A DNA stretch of 8,211 bases from Clostridia bacterium (GTDB lineage: Bacteria > Bacillota > Clostridia > Christensenellales > Borkfalkiaceae), in the NCBI GenBank assembly GCA_029054485.1, contig JAIDFD010000252.1, forward strand, positions 1 through 8,211, read 5' to 3'. Below, one piece after another: positions 1-6,252 of the stretch (its first letter is position 1; every line of letters starts with the position of its first letter). The position numbers were made by a program, and so were the translations under genes. The notes under the pieces are model-generated. The model was not told the DNA's origin. It searched no databases and was given only the letters and a program-made list of their open reading frames with translations.

Positions 1-203
1 TTTTGGGCGCCTGTTTTTTTGTTTTTAAATCAAAAAAAATTTTTATATAAATTAAATTCATCTATAATATATTATAAAATTTTTTGCAAAAATTTGGGCC
101 CCCCCCCTATTTGGGCGGGGGCGGCTACGCTAGATTTAAGTTATGCAGGGTAAGCGGAGACTTCGTTTGATTGGATACATAAAAATATAAATAATTTTTC
201 CGC
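1..203. other. AT-rich, low-complexity intergenic region upstream of nadA
   Basis: No gene is visible here on either strand. Bases 1-95 are very AT-rich with homopolymer T and A runs. A T-tract at 13-27 directly after GGGCGCC could be the tail of a terminator for a gene left of the window, but its stem is cut off. The heptamer TTTGGGC occurs three times (2-8, 93-99, 110-116). Bases 125-203 show no motif I recognise. The region is best read as the spacer between an unseen upstream gene and the nadA promoter. Confidence 0.5.
98..122. repeat. C9/G-rich imperfect hairpin
   Basis: A run of nine C (99-107) can pair with GGGCGGGGG (113-121) around the five-base loop TATTT, with one C-C mismatch; G98 and C122 add a pair. 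On the minus strand the hairpin would be followed by AAATTTTTGC, so it could weakly terminate minus-strand transcription. On the plus strand no T-tract follows. A nine-base C homopolymer is also a common place for replication slippage or sequencing error. Confidence 0.4.
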
Positions 204-232
204 TTGACCTTGCCTGCAAAAAATTGTATAAT
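204..232 (+). promoter_or_regulatory. sigma-A promoter of nadA, predicted leaderless
   Basis: The -35 element TTGACC (204-209) and the -10 element TATAAT (227-232) are 17 bases apart, close to the ideal sigma-A promoter. Only 10 bases separate the -10 from the nadA ATG at 243. A start point 6-8 bases after the -10 would leave a leader of about 2-4 bases, too short for a Shine-Dalgarno sequence, and none is seen. The inverted repeat AAAAAATT/AATTTTTT (218-225 and 230-237) surrounds the -10 but may be only AT-richness. Confidence 0.75.
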
Positions 233-242
233 TTTTTTAATT

Positions 243-1154
243 ATGATAAAAGATATTCAGGATAAAATAATAAGGCTGAAAAAAGAGCGTGACGTGTGTA
301 TTCTCGCGCACAGCTATATGTCCGAAGAGATTTGCGAAATCGCCGACTTCACGGGCGACAGCTACGCCCTTTCGGTAAAGGCTAAAACCGCGCCGCAGTC
401 TACGGTTATAATGTGCGGGGTTCGTTTTATGGCGGAAACGGTTAAAATGCTTTCGCCGCAGAAAAAGGTGTATCTCGCCAATCCCGCGGCGGGCTGTCCT
501 ATGGCTGAACAGTTTGACAGAGAAGTTATTGCGGAAGTCAAAAAAATGTATCCCGACTACGCCGTGGTCGCGTACGTCAATACAACCGCCGAACTCAAAA
601 CTATAGCGGACGTCTGCGTAACTTCATCGAGCGCGGTTAAAATCTGCCGTGCCATTCCCGAAAAAAATATTCTGTTTATTCCCGATATAAATTTAGGTAC
701 TTACGTTAAAAACCAAGTACCCGAAAAAAATTTCAAGCTGTTATCGGGCGGCTGTCCTACCCACGCAAAAATAGAAAAGAGCGACGTTCTTTCGGCGAAA
801 AAGGCGCACCCTAACGCGCTGTTTCTTGTCCACCCCGAGTGCCGCCCCGAAGTGGTCGCGCTTGCGGACTACGTAGGCTCTACTACGGGAATAATGGACT
901 ACGCCGAAAAATCCGCGGCAAAAGAGTTCATTATCGGCACTGAAAATTCAATCGTTCAGCACCTGCAATTCCGTTGCGCGGGCAAAAAGTTTTATCCGCT
1001 GTCAAAGGACCTCGTCTGCCACAATATGAAAATTACTACCCTTGCCGACGTTTTAAACTGTCTTGAAGAGGGCGGGGAGGAAATCGTCTTAGACGAGGAA
1101 CTGCGTCAACAAGCTGTGAAATGTATCAATAAGATGATTATTTATGGTGGCTAG
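243..1154 (+). CDS. nadA: quinolinate synthase NadA
   Basis: NadA condenses iminoaspartate with dihydroxyacetone phosphate to give quinolinate, the NAD precursor, in the cytoplasm using a [4Fe-4S] cluster. The 303-residue length fits the compact family form. The three expected cluster cysteines are present: C58 in MCGVRFMAET, C171 in GGCPTH and C259 in VCHNMK. Other family blocks are AHSYMSEEICEIADFTGDS (22-40), YVNTTAELK (111-119), CVTSSSA (125-131), HPEC (197-200) and GSTTGI (212-217). ATG 243 is chosen because the reading frame extends upstream only from a TTG at 204 that is part of the -35 element, and the N-terminus fits the family from 243. There is no Shine-Dalgarno sequence. The partner genes nadB and nadC are not in view. 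The stop lies 3 bases before the Rrf2 regulator, suggesting co-transcription. Confidence 0.96.
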   Translation: MIKDIQDKIIRLKKERDVCILAHSYMSEEICEIADFTGDSYALSVKAKTAPQSTVIMCGVRFMAETVKMLSPQKKVYLANPAAGCPMAEQFDREVIAEVKKMYPDYAVVAYVNTTAELKTIADVCVTSSSAVKICRAIPEKNILFIPDINLGTYVKNQVPEKNFKLLSGGCPTHAKIEKSDVLSAKKAHPNALFLVHPECRPEVVALADYVGSTTGIMDYAEKSAAKEFIIGTENSIVQHLQFRCAGKKFYPLSKDLVCHNMKITTLADVLNCLEEGGEEIVLDEELRQQAVKCINKMIIYGG

Positions 1155-1157
1155 TAT

Positions 1158-1553
1158 ATGTTTATAACAACCAAAGGGCGTAACGCCTTAAAAGTTATGA
1201 TAGATTTGGCTCGGCACGAGGGCGAGGGGTTTATATCTTTAAGCGATGTTGCCGAAAGGCAGAACGAGTCTGTCAAATATCTCGAGGCATCGGCAAAACA
1301 GCTTTCGTCCGCGGGGCTGGTGGTCAGCGCGCGCGGCAAGAGCGGCGGCTATAAACTTGCCAAAAAAGCAGAGGAGTACACCGTTGCGGAAATTCTCATT
1401 TCGGGCGAAGGCTCGCTTGCGCCCGTGTCCTGTCTTGAAAGCGGCGGCTGTGAAAATGCGGGCACTTGTATGACTTTGCCCCTTTTTAAAGAACTGGACG
1501 AAGTTATTATGAATTTTTTAACTTCTAAAACCCTGAAAGATTTATTGAAATAA
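1158..1553 (+). CDS. iscR: Rrf2-family transcriptional regulator, IscR-like
   Basis: This 131-residue cytoplasmic DNA-binding protein has the Rrf2 layout: a winged helix-turn-helix from about 1 to 75, with the wing motif ARGKSGGY at 58-65, followed by a dimerisation helix and a cysteine loop. Cysteines at 92, 98 and 104 fall at the same numbers as the [2Fe-2S] ligands of E. coli IscR, and YLE at 41-43 keeps Glu43, which tunes IscR site choice. Position 107, the His ligand in E. coli IscR, is Leu here. The likely role is sensing Fe-S status and controlling the iscS operon, whose promoter carries a matching inverted repeat 17 bases downstream of this stop. The gene starts 3 bases after nadA; GGTGG at 1146-1150, inside nadA, can serve as ribosome binding site. 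Other cysteine-loop Rrf2 regulators, such as cysteine-metabolism or NO sensors, are alternatives. Confidence 0.85.
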   Translation: MFITTKGRNALKVMIDLARHEGEGFISLSDVAERQNESVKYLEASAKQLSSAGLVVSARGKSGGYKLAKKAEEYTVAEILISGEGSLAPVSCLESGGCENAGTCMTLPLFKELDEVIMNFLTSKTLKDLLK

Positions 1554-1569
1554 ATTTGTAAAATTATGT

Positions 1570-1594
1570 AATTCCTATTGACAAGATAGGAATT
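1570..1594. promoter_or_regulatory. 25-bp inverted-repeat operator over the iscS -35
   Basis: The site is AATTCCTAT-N7-ATAGGAATT, with two perfect 9-base arms. It covers the -35 element of the iscS promoter. Its A...CC (first six bases) and GG...T (last six) spacing over 25 bp agrees with the E. coli IscR type-2 site at the outer A/T and the CC/GG positions, though the inner A and T of that consensus are swapped. With an IscR-like gene immediately upstream, this is the likely binding site of that regulator. In readthrough RNA the same repeat could form a hairpin. Confidence 0.75.
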
Positions 1595-1606
1595 TAAAAT
1601 TATAAT
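1578..1606 (+). promoter_or_regulatory. consensus sigma-A promoter of the iscS-iscU-ttcA operon
   Basis: A perfect TTGACA (1578-1583) and a perfect TATAAT (1601-1606) are separated by 17 bases. Transcription should begin near 1613, giving a leader of about 23 bases with AGGA at 1626-1629 as ribosome binding site. Such a strong promoter implies control by repression, consistent with the inverted repeat over the -35. Confidence 0.88.
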
Positions 1607-1615
1607 AAATTCATA

Positions 1616-1637
1616 CTATTTGAATAGGATTTAAAAT
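1616..1637. repeat. shortened second copy of the iscS operator
   Basis: CTATT-TG-AATAG (1616-1627) followed by GATTTAAAAT reproduces the upstream segment 1575-1600 with a few bases deleted: both begin CTATT, contain ATAGGA and end TTTAAAAT. It spans the predicted leader, the ribosome binding site and the first bases of the iscS start codon. It could be an auxiliary half-spaced site or the relic of a local duplication. The RNA hairpin it could form is too weak (4 pairs) to be convincing. Confidence 0.4.
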
Positions 1638-2826
1638 GAAAACAATTTACGTTGACAATGCGGCAACGACCGCGATGAGCGACAGCGCGATCAAAGCGAT
1701 GACGCCCTATCTCAAAGAGGTTTACGGCAACCCTTCGTCCCTGCACACCGTGGGACAGGTCGCCAAGGAGGCGTTGGAAAACGCCCGCGCGAGGATAGCA
1801 AAGTGTCTGAACTGCGAGCCGCGCGAAATTTACTTCACTTCGGGCGGAAGCGAGGCGGACAACCAGTCTATACGCTCGGCGGCGGTAAACGGCGCGCGCA
1901 AGAGCAAAAAGCATATTATATCCACCGCGTTCGAACACCACGCTGTTTTGCACACTCTGAAAAAACTTGAAAAAGAGGGCTTTGAAGTAACCTATCTCGA
2001 CGTTCACTCAAACGGTATAGTCACCGCAAAGCAGGTGGAAGAGGTTATCAGTCCCGATACCGCGCTGGTAACTATTATGTACGCGAACAACGAGGTCGGC
2101 ACAATCCAGCCCATACGCGAAATCGGCGAGGTCTGCAAAAAGCACGGCGTTGTGTTCCATACCGATGCGGTGCAGGCGGTGGGGCATATCCCCGTGGACG
2201 TTAAGGCGGACAATATCGATATGCTCGCGCTTTCCGCGCATAAATTCCACGGTCCTAAGGGCGTTGGCGTGCTGTACTGCAAGAGGGGAATACCCTTAAA
2301 CACATTTATCGAAGGCGGCGCGCAGGAACGCGGGCGCAGAGCTGGTACTGAAAATATCGGCGGTATCGTTTCAATGGCGCAGGCTCTTTGCGACGCGTGC
2401 GAAAATATGACCGCCAATGCGAAAAAACAAATAAAGCTCAGAGACGCGCTCATTGACGGGCTTTTAAAAATTCCCCATTCCAAACTCAACGGCGACGGGA
2501 AGAACAGACTGCCCAACAACGTGAATATAAGTTTCGAGGGCATAGAGGGCGAGGGGCTTTTGCTCCACCTCGATGCGCGGGGAATCTGCGCGTCCAGCGG
2601 TTCGGCCTGCACCTCGGGTTCATTGGATCCCTCGCACGTTCTGCTGTCTTTGGGACTTCCGCACGAGGTCGCGCACGGCTCGCTGAGGCTCAGCCTTTCG
2701 GAATACAACACCGAAGAGGACGTAAAAGCAATTCTGAAAGCGGTGCCCGAAGTGGTTGCGTATTTAAGAAATATGTCACCCGTGTGGGAAGATCTGGAAA
2801 CGGGCAAAAAACAACACTTAATATAA
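1636..2826 (+). CDS. iscS: cysteine desulfurase IscS/NifS
   Basis: This PLP enzyme takes sulfur from cysteine, releasing alanine, and passes it as a persulfide to IscU and to tRNA thiolation enzymes in the cytoplasm. The 396 residues match the family. Visible are the N-terminal DNAATT (7-12), NPSSLH (32-37), the cofactor-stacking His101 in FEHHAV, NNEVGT (151-156), the PLP contacts D177 and Q180 in HTDAVQ, the Schiff-base Lys203 in SAHKFHGPKG, and the catalytic Cys325 in SSGSACTSG. The long loop around Cys325 marks the IscS/NifS class rather than the SufS class. Translation starts at ATG 1636 behind AGGA at 1626-1629. iscU follows 27 bases later. The gene has its own consensus promoter overlapped by the putative IscR operator, so it is probably repressed when clusters are sufficient. 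Confidence 0.96.
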   Translation: MKTIYVDNAATTAMSDSAIKAMTPYLKEVYGNPSSLHTVGQVAKEALENARARIAKCLNCEPREIYFTSGGSEADNQSIRSAAVNGARKSKKHIISTAFEHHAVLHTLKKLEKEGFEVTYLDVHSNGIVTAKQVEEVISPDTALVTIMYANNEVGTIQPIREIGEVCKKHGVVFHTDAVQAVGHIPVDVKADNIDMLALSAHKFHGPKGVGVLYCKRGIPLNTFIEGGAQERGRRAGTENIGGIVSMAQALCDACENMTANAKKQIKLRDALIDGLLKIPHSKLNGDGKNRLPNNVNISFEGIEGEGLLLHLDARGICASSGSACTSGSLDPSHVLLSLGLPHEVAHGSLRLSLSEYNTEEDVKAILKAVPEVVAYLRNMSPVWEDLETGKKQHLI

Positions 2827-2853
2827 AATCGTGAAATAAAAAAGGAGTTTATT

Positions 2854-3297
2854 ATGGCATTATACAGTGAAAAGGTTATGGACCACTTCACCAATCCGCG
2901 CAACGTCGGCAAAATCGAGGACGCGGACGGCGTGGGCGAGGTAGGCAACGCCAAGTGCGGCGACATAATGAAAATTTATCTTAAAATAGAAAACGATATT
3001 ATCGTAGACGTAAAGTTCAACACTTTCGGCTGCGGCAGCGCGATAGCTTCGTCGTCTATGGCTACCGAGCTTATAAAGGGCAAGCCCCTTTCTGAAGCTC
3101 TTGAACTCACCAACAAGGCGGTTGCCGAAGCGTTGGACGGTCTGCCCGCGCACAAAATGCACTGTTCGGTTCTCGCGGAAGAGGCTATAAGGTCGGCGAT
3201 TAAGGACTATTACGACAAAAACGGAATAGCCTACAACAAAGCCGATTTCCCCGACCCGCACGATGAAGAAGACGAACACTTCACCGAAGAGGACTAA
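2854..3297 (+). CDS. iscU: Fe-S cluster assembly scaffold IscU/NifU N-terminal type
   Basis: IscU builds a cluster from iron and IscS-derived sulfur, then hands it to client proteins. The U-type scaffold ligands are all present: C35 and D37 in NAKCGD, C60 in TFGCGSAIASSS, and H103-C104 in KMHCSVLAEEAI. The protein is 147 residues, longer than the roughly 128 of E. coli IscU; the extra part is an acidic tail from about 131 rich in Asp, Glu and His. An AAAGGAG ribosome binding site (2841-2847) sits 6 bases before ATG 2854. No hscA, hscB or ferredoxin gene follows, as is usual in clostridial minimal ISC operons. The last codons, encoding EED, also supply the ribosome binding site of the next gene. 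Confidence 0.96.
   Translation: MALYSEKVMDHFTNPRNVGKIEDADGVGEVGNAKCGDIMKIYLKIENDIIVDVKFNTFGCGSAIASSSMATELIKGKPLSEALELTNKAVAEALDGLPAHKMHCSVLAEEAIRSAIKDYYDKNGIAYNKADFPDPHDEEDEHFTEED
3286..3293 (+). promoter_or_regulatory. ribosome binding site that fixes the ttcA start
   Basis: GAAGAGGA lies inside the last codons of iscU, 5 bases before ATG 3299, and the iscU stop TAA (3295-3297) falls between them. This decides for ATG 3299 over the in-frame ATG 3263, which has no purine-rich sequence at the right distance. It implies translational coupling with iscU. Confidence 0.75.
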
Positions 3298-3298
3298 G

Positions 3299-4141
3299 AT
3301 GCCGAAAGAGCTGACCCCTCTTCAAAAAATCGAGAGGTCTATAATTACTAAATTCAGAAAACCTATATGGTCGCGCTTTTTAGAGGCGGTGCGCAAATAC
3401 TCGCTTATAGAAGAGGGCGACAATATCGCTGTATGCGTTTCGGGCGGCAAGGACAGCTTTCTTTTGGCAAAGCTCGTGCAGGAGCTTATGCGCCACAGCG
3501 AAATTCCCTTTACGGCGCAGTTTATCTGTATGAACCCCGGCTATAACAAGGAAAACGCCGAGCGGATTGCGGAAAACGCGCGCCTTCTGGATATTCCGTT
3601 AAAGACCTTCGAGTCCGACATTTTCGAGGTAACGGACGAGATAGGCGGAAATTCGCCCTGCTATCTCTGCGCGAGAATGAGGCGCGGATTTTTGTATGCA
3701 CGCGCAAAGGAGCTGTGTTGCAATAAAATCGCCTTAGGACATCACAAGAGCGACGTTATAGAAACTACGCTTATGAGTATGCTCTACGGCGGACAGATTC
3801 AGGGAATGGTGCCAAAACTCAAAAGCAAAAATTTTGGCGGCGTTCAGCTTATACGCCCTATGTACTGTATTTTGGGGGACGATATCGTTCACTGGCAACA
3901 GTACAATAATTTGAAATTTATTGCATGCGCCTGCAAAAAAACGGCGGGACTTGACGAGGGAATGCAGGGCTACTCGGCGCGGCAGGAAGTGAAAAAACTG
4001 ATTAAAAATTTCAGAGAAATCAACCCCGATGTTGACAGCAGTGTTTTTAAGAGCATACACAACGTACAGCTTGATACGCTTGTCGGATACAAAAAGGGTG
4101 ACGAGTATTATTTTTTAGATAAATTCAATACTGAAAACTGA
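3299..4141 (+). CDS. ttcA: TtcA-family PP-loop tRNA thiolation enzyme
   Basis: The 280-residue protein is an N-type PP-loop ATPase of the TtcA family. TtcA adenylates C32 of certain tRNAs and replaces its oxygen with sulfur, using an Fe-S cluster and sulfur from IscS. Visible are the PP-loop SGGKDS (48-53), a CxxC pair C121/C124 in PCYLCARMRRG, the block ALGHHKSDVIETT (145-157), LYGGQIQGM (162-170) and a late cysteine pair C210/C212 in IACACKK. E. coli TtcA binds its cluster through two CxxC cysteines and one later cysteine, so the layout agrees, though the late motif is CxC. The gene begins one base after iscU stops and ends 4 bases before a terminator, so it closes the isc operon. A related clostridial PP-loop enzyme with a different target base cannot be excluded. 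Confidence 0.85.
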   Translation: MPKELTPLQKIERSIITKFRKPIWSRFLEAVRKYSLIEEGDNIAVCVSGGKDSFLLAKLVQELMRHSEIPFTAQFICMNPGYNKENAERIAENARLLDIPLKTFESDIFEVTDEIGGNSPCYLCARMRRGFLYARAKELCCNKIALGHHKSDVIETTLMSMLYGGQIQGMVPKLKSKNFGGVQLIRPMYCILGDDIVHWQQYNNLKFIACACKKTAGLDEGMQGYSARQEVKKLIKNFREINPDVDSSVFKSIHNVQLDTLVGYKKGDEYYFLDKFNTEN

Positions 4142-4145
4142 TTTT

Positions 4146-4184
4146 AAAAGCCGTTCGCGCATAGGAAAAGCAGACGGCTTTTTT
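4146..4184 (+). terminator. intrinsic terminator of the isc operon
   Basis: AAAAGCCGT (4146-4154) pairs perfectly with ACGGCTTTT (4174-4182), and the T-run continues to 4184. The loop is 19 bases. It starts 4 bases after the ttcA stop and is followed by the next promoter at 4195, so it cleanly separates the operons. Confidence 0.85.
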
Positions 4185-4194
4185 ATTTAAATTA

Positions 4195-4223
4195 TTGACA
4201 AAACGAACAAATAATGATACAAT
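4195..4223 (+). promoter_or_regulatory. sigma-A promoter of the lipoprotein esterase gene
   Basis: TTGACA (4195-4200) and TACAAT (4218-4223) are 17 bases apart, with a TGA extended -10 at 4215-4217. Transcription should start near 4230, leaving a leader of about 43 bases. The leader holds a 7-pair stem, GCAAGGC/GCTTTGC (4232-4238 with 4245-4251, one G-U pair), then the ribosome binding site AAGGAG (4261-4266). Confidence 0.8.
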
Positions 4224-4272
4224 TTAACACGGCAAGGCGGCAGAGCTTTGCGATATAAATAAGGAGAGAAAA

Positions 4273-6234
4273 ATGAAGAATAAAAAAATTGTTTCATTTG
4301 TTTTAGCGGCGGCTATGGCTACAACCGTAGGACTTGCCGCAGGCTGTAACCCCGGCAGTCATGGCGGCGGTGACGATACCACTGAAAAACTTGCCGCGCC
4401 CGTTGTAACTCTTTCGGGCAACGTAATAAGCTGGAACGCGGTAGACCACGCGGACGCTTACAACGTTTACGAGGGAACTAGCGTTGTATCCGAAGCGCAG
4501 ACCTCTTGCAGTTACACGATTAATAAGACGGTAGAAGGGGCTTACGAGTATACGGTTGTCGCAACCAGCTCGGATGAAAATTACACCGACAGTGACAAGT
4601 CGAACGTAGTAACGTACAACTATTCGGCAACCGACACTTCAACAAAGTTTACGGGTAAAATTTATGTTGTAGGCGACTCAACGGTTTGCTCGTTCAAGGA
4701 CGACTATTATCTTCCCCGTTACGGTTACGGCACACAGCTTTACAACTATATCAACTGCGATGAGAGCCAGATAGTAAATATCGCGGCTTCCGGCAGAAGC
4801 TCGTATAGCTATATGGTTGATAACAAATCTGATTATGACAGTTTTGTAAGTAATATTTCCGCCGGCGACTACCTTATTATAGGCTTCGGACATAACGATG
4901 AAAAGCGCGAAGTTAAAAGATACGCCGACCCTACGCTGAGTTCAAGCGATACTTCCACTATGATAGGAAGCTATAACACCGAGCGCGCGGTTTCATTCAA
5001 ATATATACTTAAGCATTATTATATAGACGCGGCAATAGCCAAAGGCGCAACGCCAATTCTTTGTACGCCTATTACAAGGCTGTATACCGATGATAAAAAA
5101 TCCAGCTATGACACGGGTCATACGACCACTACGCAGTCTGCAACCGATACCACAGTAACGCCTAACGTTACTACTAACTGGAACGGCGGCGACTATGCGC
5201 AGGCAATAAGAGATTTGGCAGAGGAGCAGGGTTTGCTCTGTATAGACCTCAACGCTACGACTGTTGCGGATTACAAAGCTTTGGGCTATGACGAAGCTTC
5301 TAAATATCACGCGGCAACCGGTGCAAAATGGGCTGATGCAGATAAGACTATAATGGAAGCTTCGGGATTGGACGCAACCCACACCAATCTCTACGGCGCG
5401 AAAGTTAACGCTTACAATATTGCAAGCGCAGTAAAAGCTTCAAGCCTTCCGCTCAGCGCAAATGTAAGAACGAACATTAAAAAACCCACATACGAAGAAA
5501 ATGCAACGGCAATAATCAACTCTTCATATACAATTCCCGATAAAGAACCGTTCAACCCCGCAACGGACGCGGCTAAACTTGAGCATTGGGGAGTTACGGG
5601 AACTACAACGGACGATACGACCGGAACGGAATATAAATGGTACGGAACTTCGTTCGGCGCGTCCAGCGACACTACCAACTTTACAATAACACAAGGTACG
5701 GACGGCGAAGACGGACTTACGTTTACGCTTAAAGCGGCGGCATCGTCCGGTAAAATCGAAAGCGGCGGCGATAGCCTTGTAGCGGTATTTATTCAGGTGC
5801 CTTTTGCAACGGCGTTTACCGTTACTGCAAAAGCAGAAGTTAAAACATTCGGCGGCAATCAGTCGGGATTCGGCTTAATGGTGCGCGATGATATGTACCT
5901 CGATGAAAAGACGGCAGTAAGCAGTAACTACGTTACGGCGGGCGGTTACGGTACTTCTACCGGCGTGCCTATGGGCTTTGCAAGAAACAACGGTTCTCTT
6001 GTAGTGGGAACCAGAGTAAACGTAGCTGCGGGCGATATGTTTGACCTTTCATTGGCAAGGTTAAGTCAATCCATTACCGCAAATACGGGAAGTTACAACT
6101 ATTCTGCGGAAAGCGACTTCGACCTTGCGGTGTCGGACAGCGATTACGTTTACGTCTGCCTTTGGGTAACGAGAGGATCGGAAGTTACGTTCAGCAACAT
6201 AACCTTTGCTTCAACCGATTGGGTACAGGCATAA
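4273..6234 (+). CDS. secreted lipoprotein with SGNH/CE12-type esterase domain
   Basis: This 653-residue protein is probably anchored outside the cell. It has a lipoprotein signal: basic MKNKK, a hydrophobic stretch and the lipobox LAAGC with the lipidated cysteine at 25, then a Gly/Ser linker. Residues about 41-117 look like a fibronectin type III-like beta domain. Residues about 128-395 form an SGNH hydrolase: nucleophile S136 in VGDSTV, G174 in AASGRSS, N208 in GFGHND, and D367/H370 in DATH. These blocks match rhamnogalacturonan acetylesterases of family CE12, so removal of acetyl groups from pectin-like polysaccharide is the best guess. A Thr-rich insertion sits at about 282-302. Residues about 426-653 form a beta-rich domain with GFGLMVRDDM (532-541), perhaps carbohydrate-binding. 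It is a single-gene unit with its own promoter and AAGGAG 6 bases before the ATG. The esterase call is firm; the substrate is inferred. Confidence 0.85.
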   Translation: MKNKKIVSFVLAAAMATTVGLAAGCNPGSHGGGDDTTEKLAAPVVTLSGNVISWNAVDHADAYNVYEGTSVVSEAQTSCSYTINKTVEGAYEYTVVATSSDENYTDSDKSNVVTYNYSATDTSTKFTGKIYVVGDSTVCSFKDDYYLPRYGYGTQLYNYINCDESQIVNIAASGRSSYSYMVDNKSDYDSFVSNISAGDYLIIGFGHNDEKREVKRYADPTLSSSDTSTMIGSYNTERAVSFKYILKHYYIDAAIAKGATPILCTPITRLYTDDKKSSYDTGHTTTTQSATDTTVTPNVTTNWNGGDYAQAIRDLAEEQGLLCIDLNATTVADYKALGYDEASKYHAATGAKWADADKTIMEASGLDATHTNLYGAKVNAYNIASAVKASSLPLSANVRTNIKKPTYEENATAIINSSYTIPDKEPFNPATDAAKLEHWGVTGTTTDDTTGTEYKWYGTSFGASSDTTNFTITQGTDGEDGLTFTLKAAASSGKIESGGDSLVAVFIQVPFATAFTVTAKAEVKTFGGNQSGFGLMVRDDMYLDEKTAVSSNYVTAGGYGTSTGVPMGFARNNGSLVVGTRVNVAAGDMFDLSLARLSQSITANTGSYNYSAESDFDLAVSDSDYVYVCLWVTRGSEVTFSNITFASTDWVQA

Positions 6235-6252
6235 ATATAACAAAACTTCAAC

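Noticed and set aside
63..76. TATAATATATTATA palindrome as a replication or binding site
   Set aside because: It is expected by chance in DNA this AT-rich, and no DnaA box or iteron lies nearby.
204..242. Upstream TTG start adding 13 residues to NadA
   Set aside because: The TTG is the first three bases of the -35 element and the added residues do not resemble the NadA N-terminus; the homologous protein begins naturally at ATG 243.
2004..2966. A 320-codon open frame on the minus strand
   Set aside because: It is opposite iscS and the start of iscU, both of which have full catalytic motifs; the minus-strand translation is Ser/Pro/Cys-rich with no recognisable domain.
3263..3298. Upstream ATG start adding 12 residues to the TtcA-like protein
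   Set aside because: It lies within iscU and lacks a ribosome binding site, whereas ATG 3299 has GAAGAGGA five bases upstream.
4232..4251. Regulatory hairpin in the esterase leader
   Set aside because: A 7-pair stem with one G-U pair does not block the ribosome binding site and matches no riboswitch or thermosensor I know.
4273..6234. Horizontal acquisition of the esterase gene
   Set aside because: Its somewhat lower GC and Thr/Ser/Asn-rich composition are typical of exported proteins, and there are no flanking repeats, integrase or transposase remnants.
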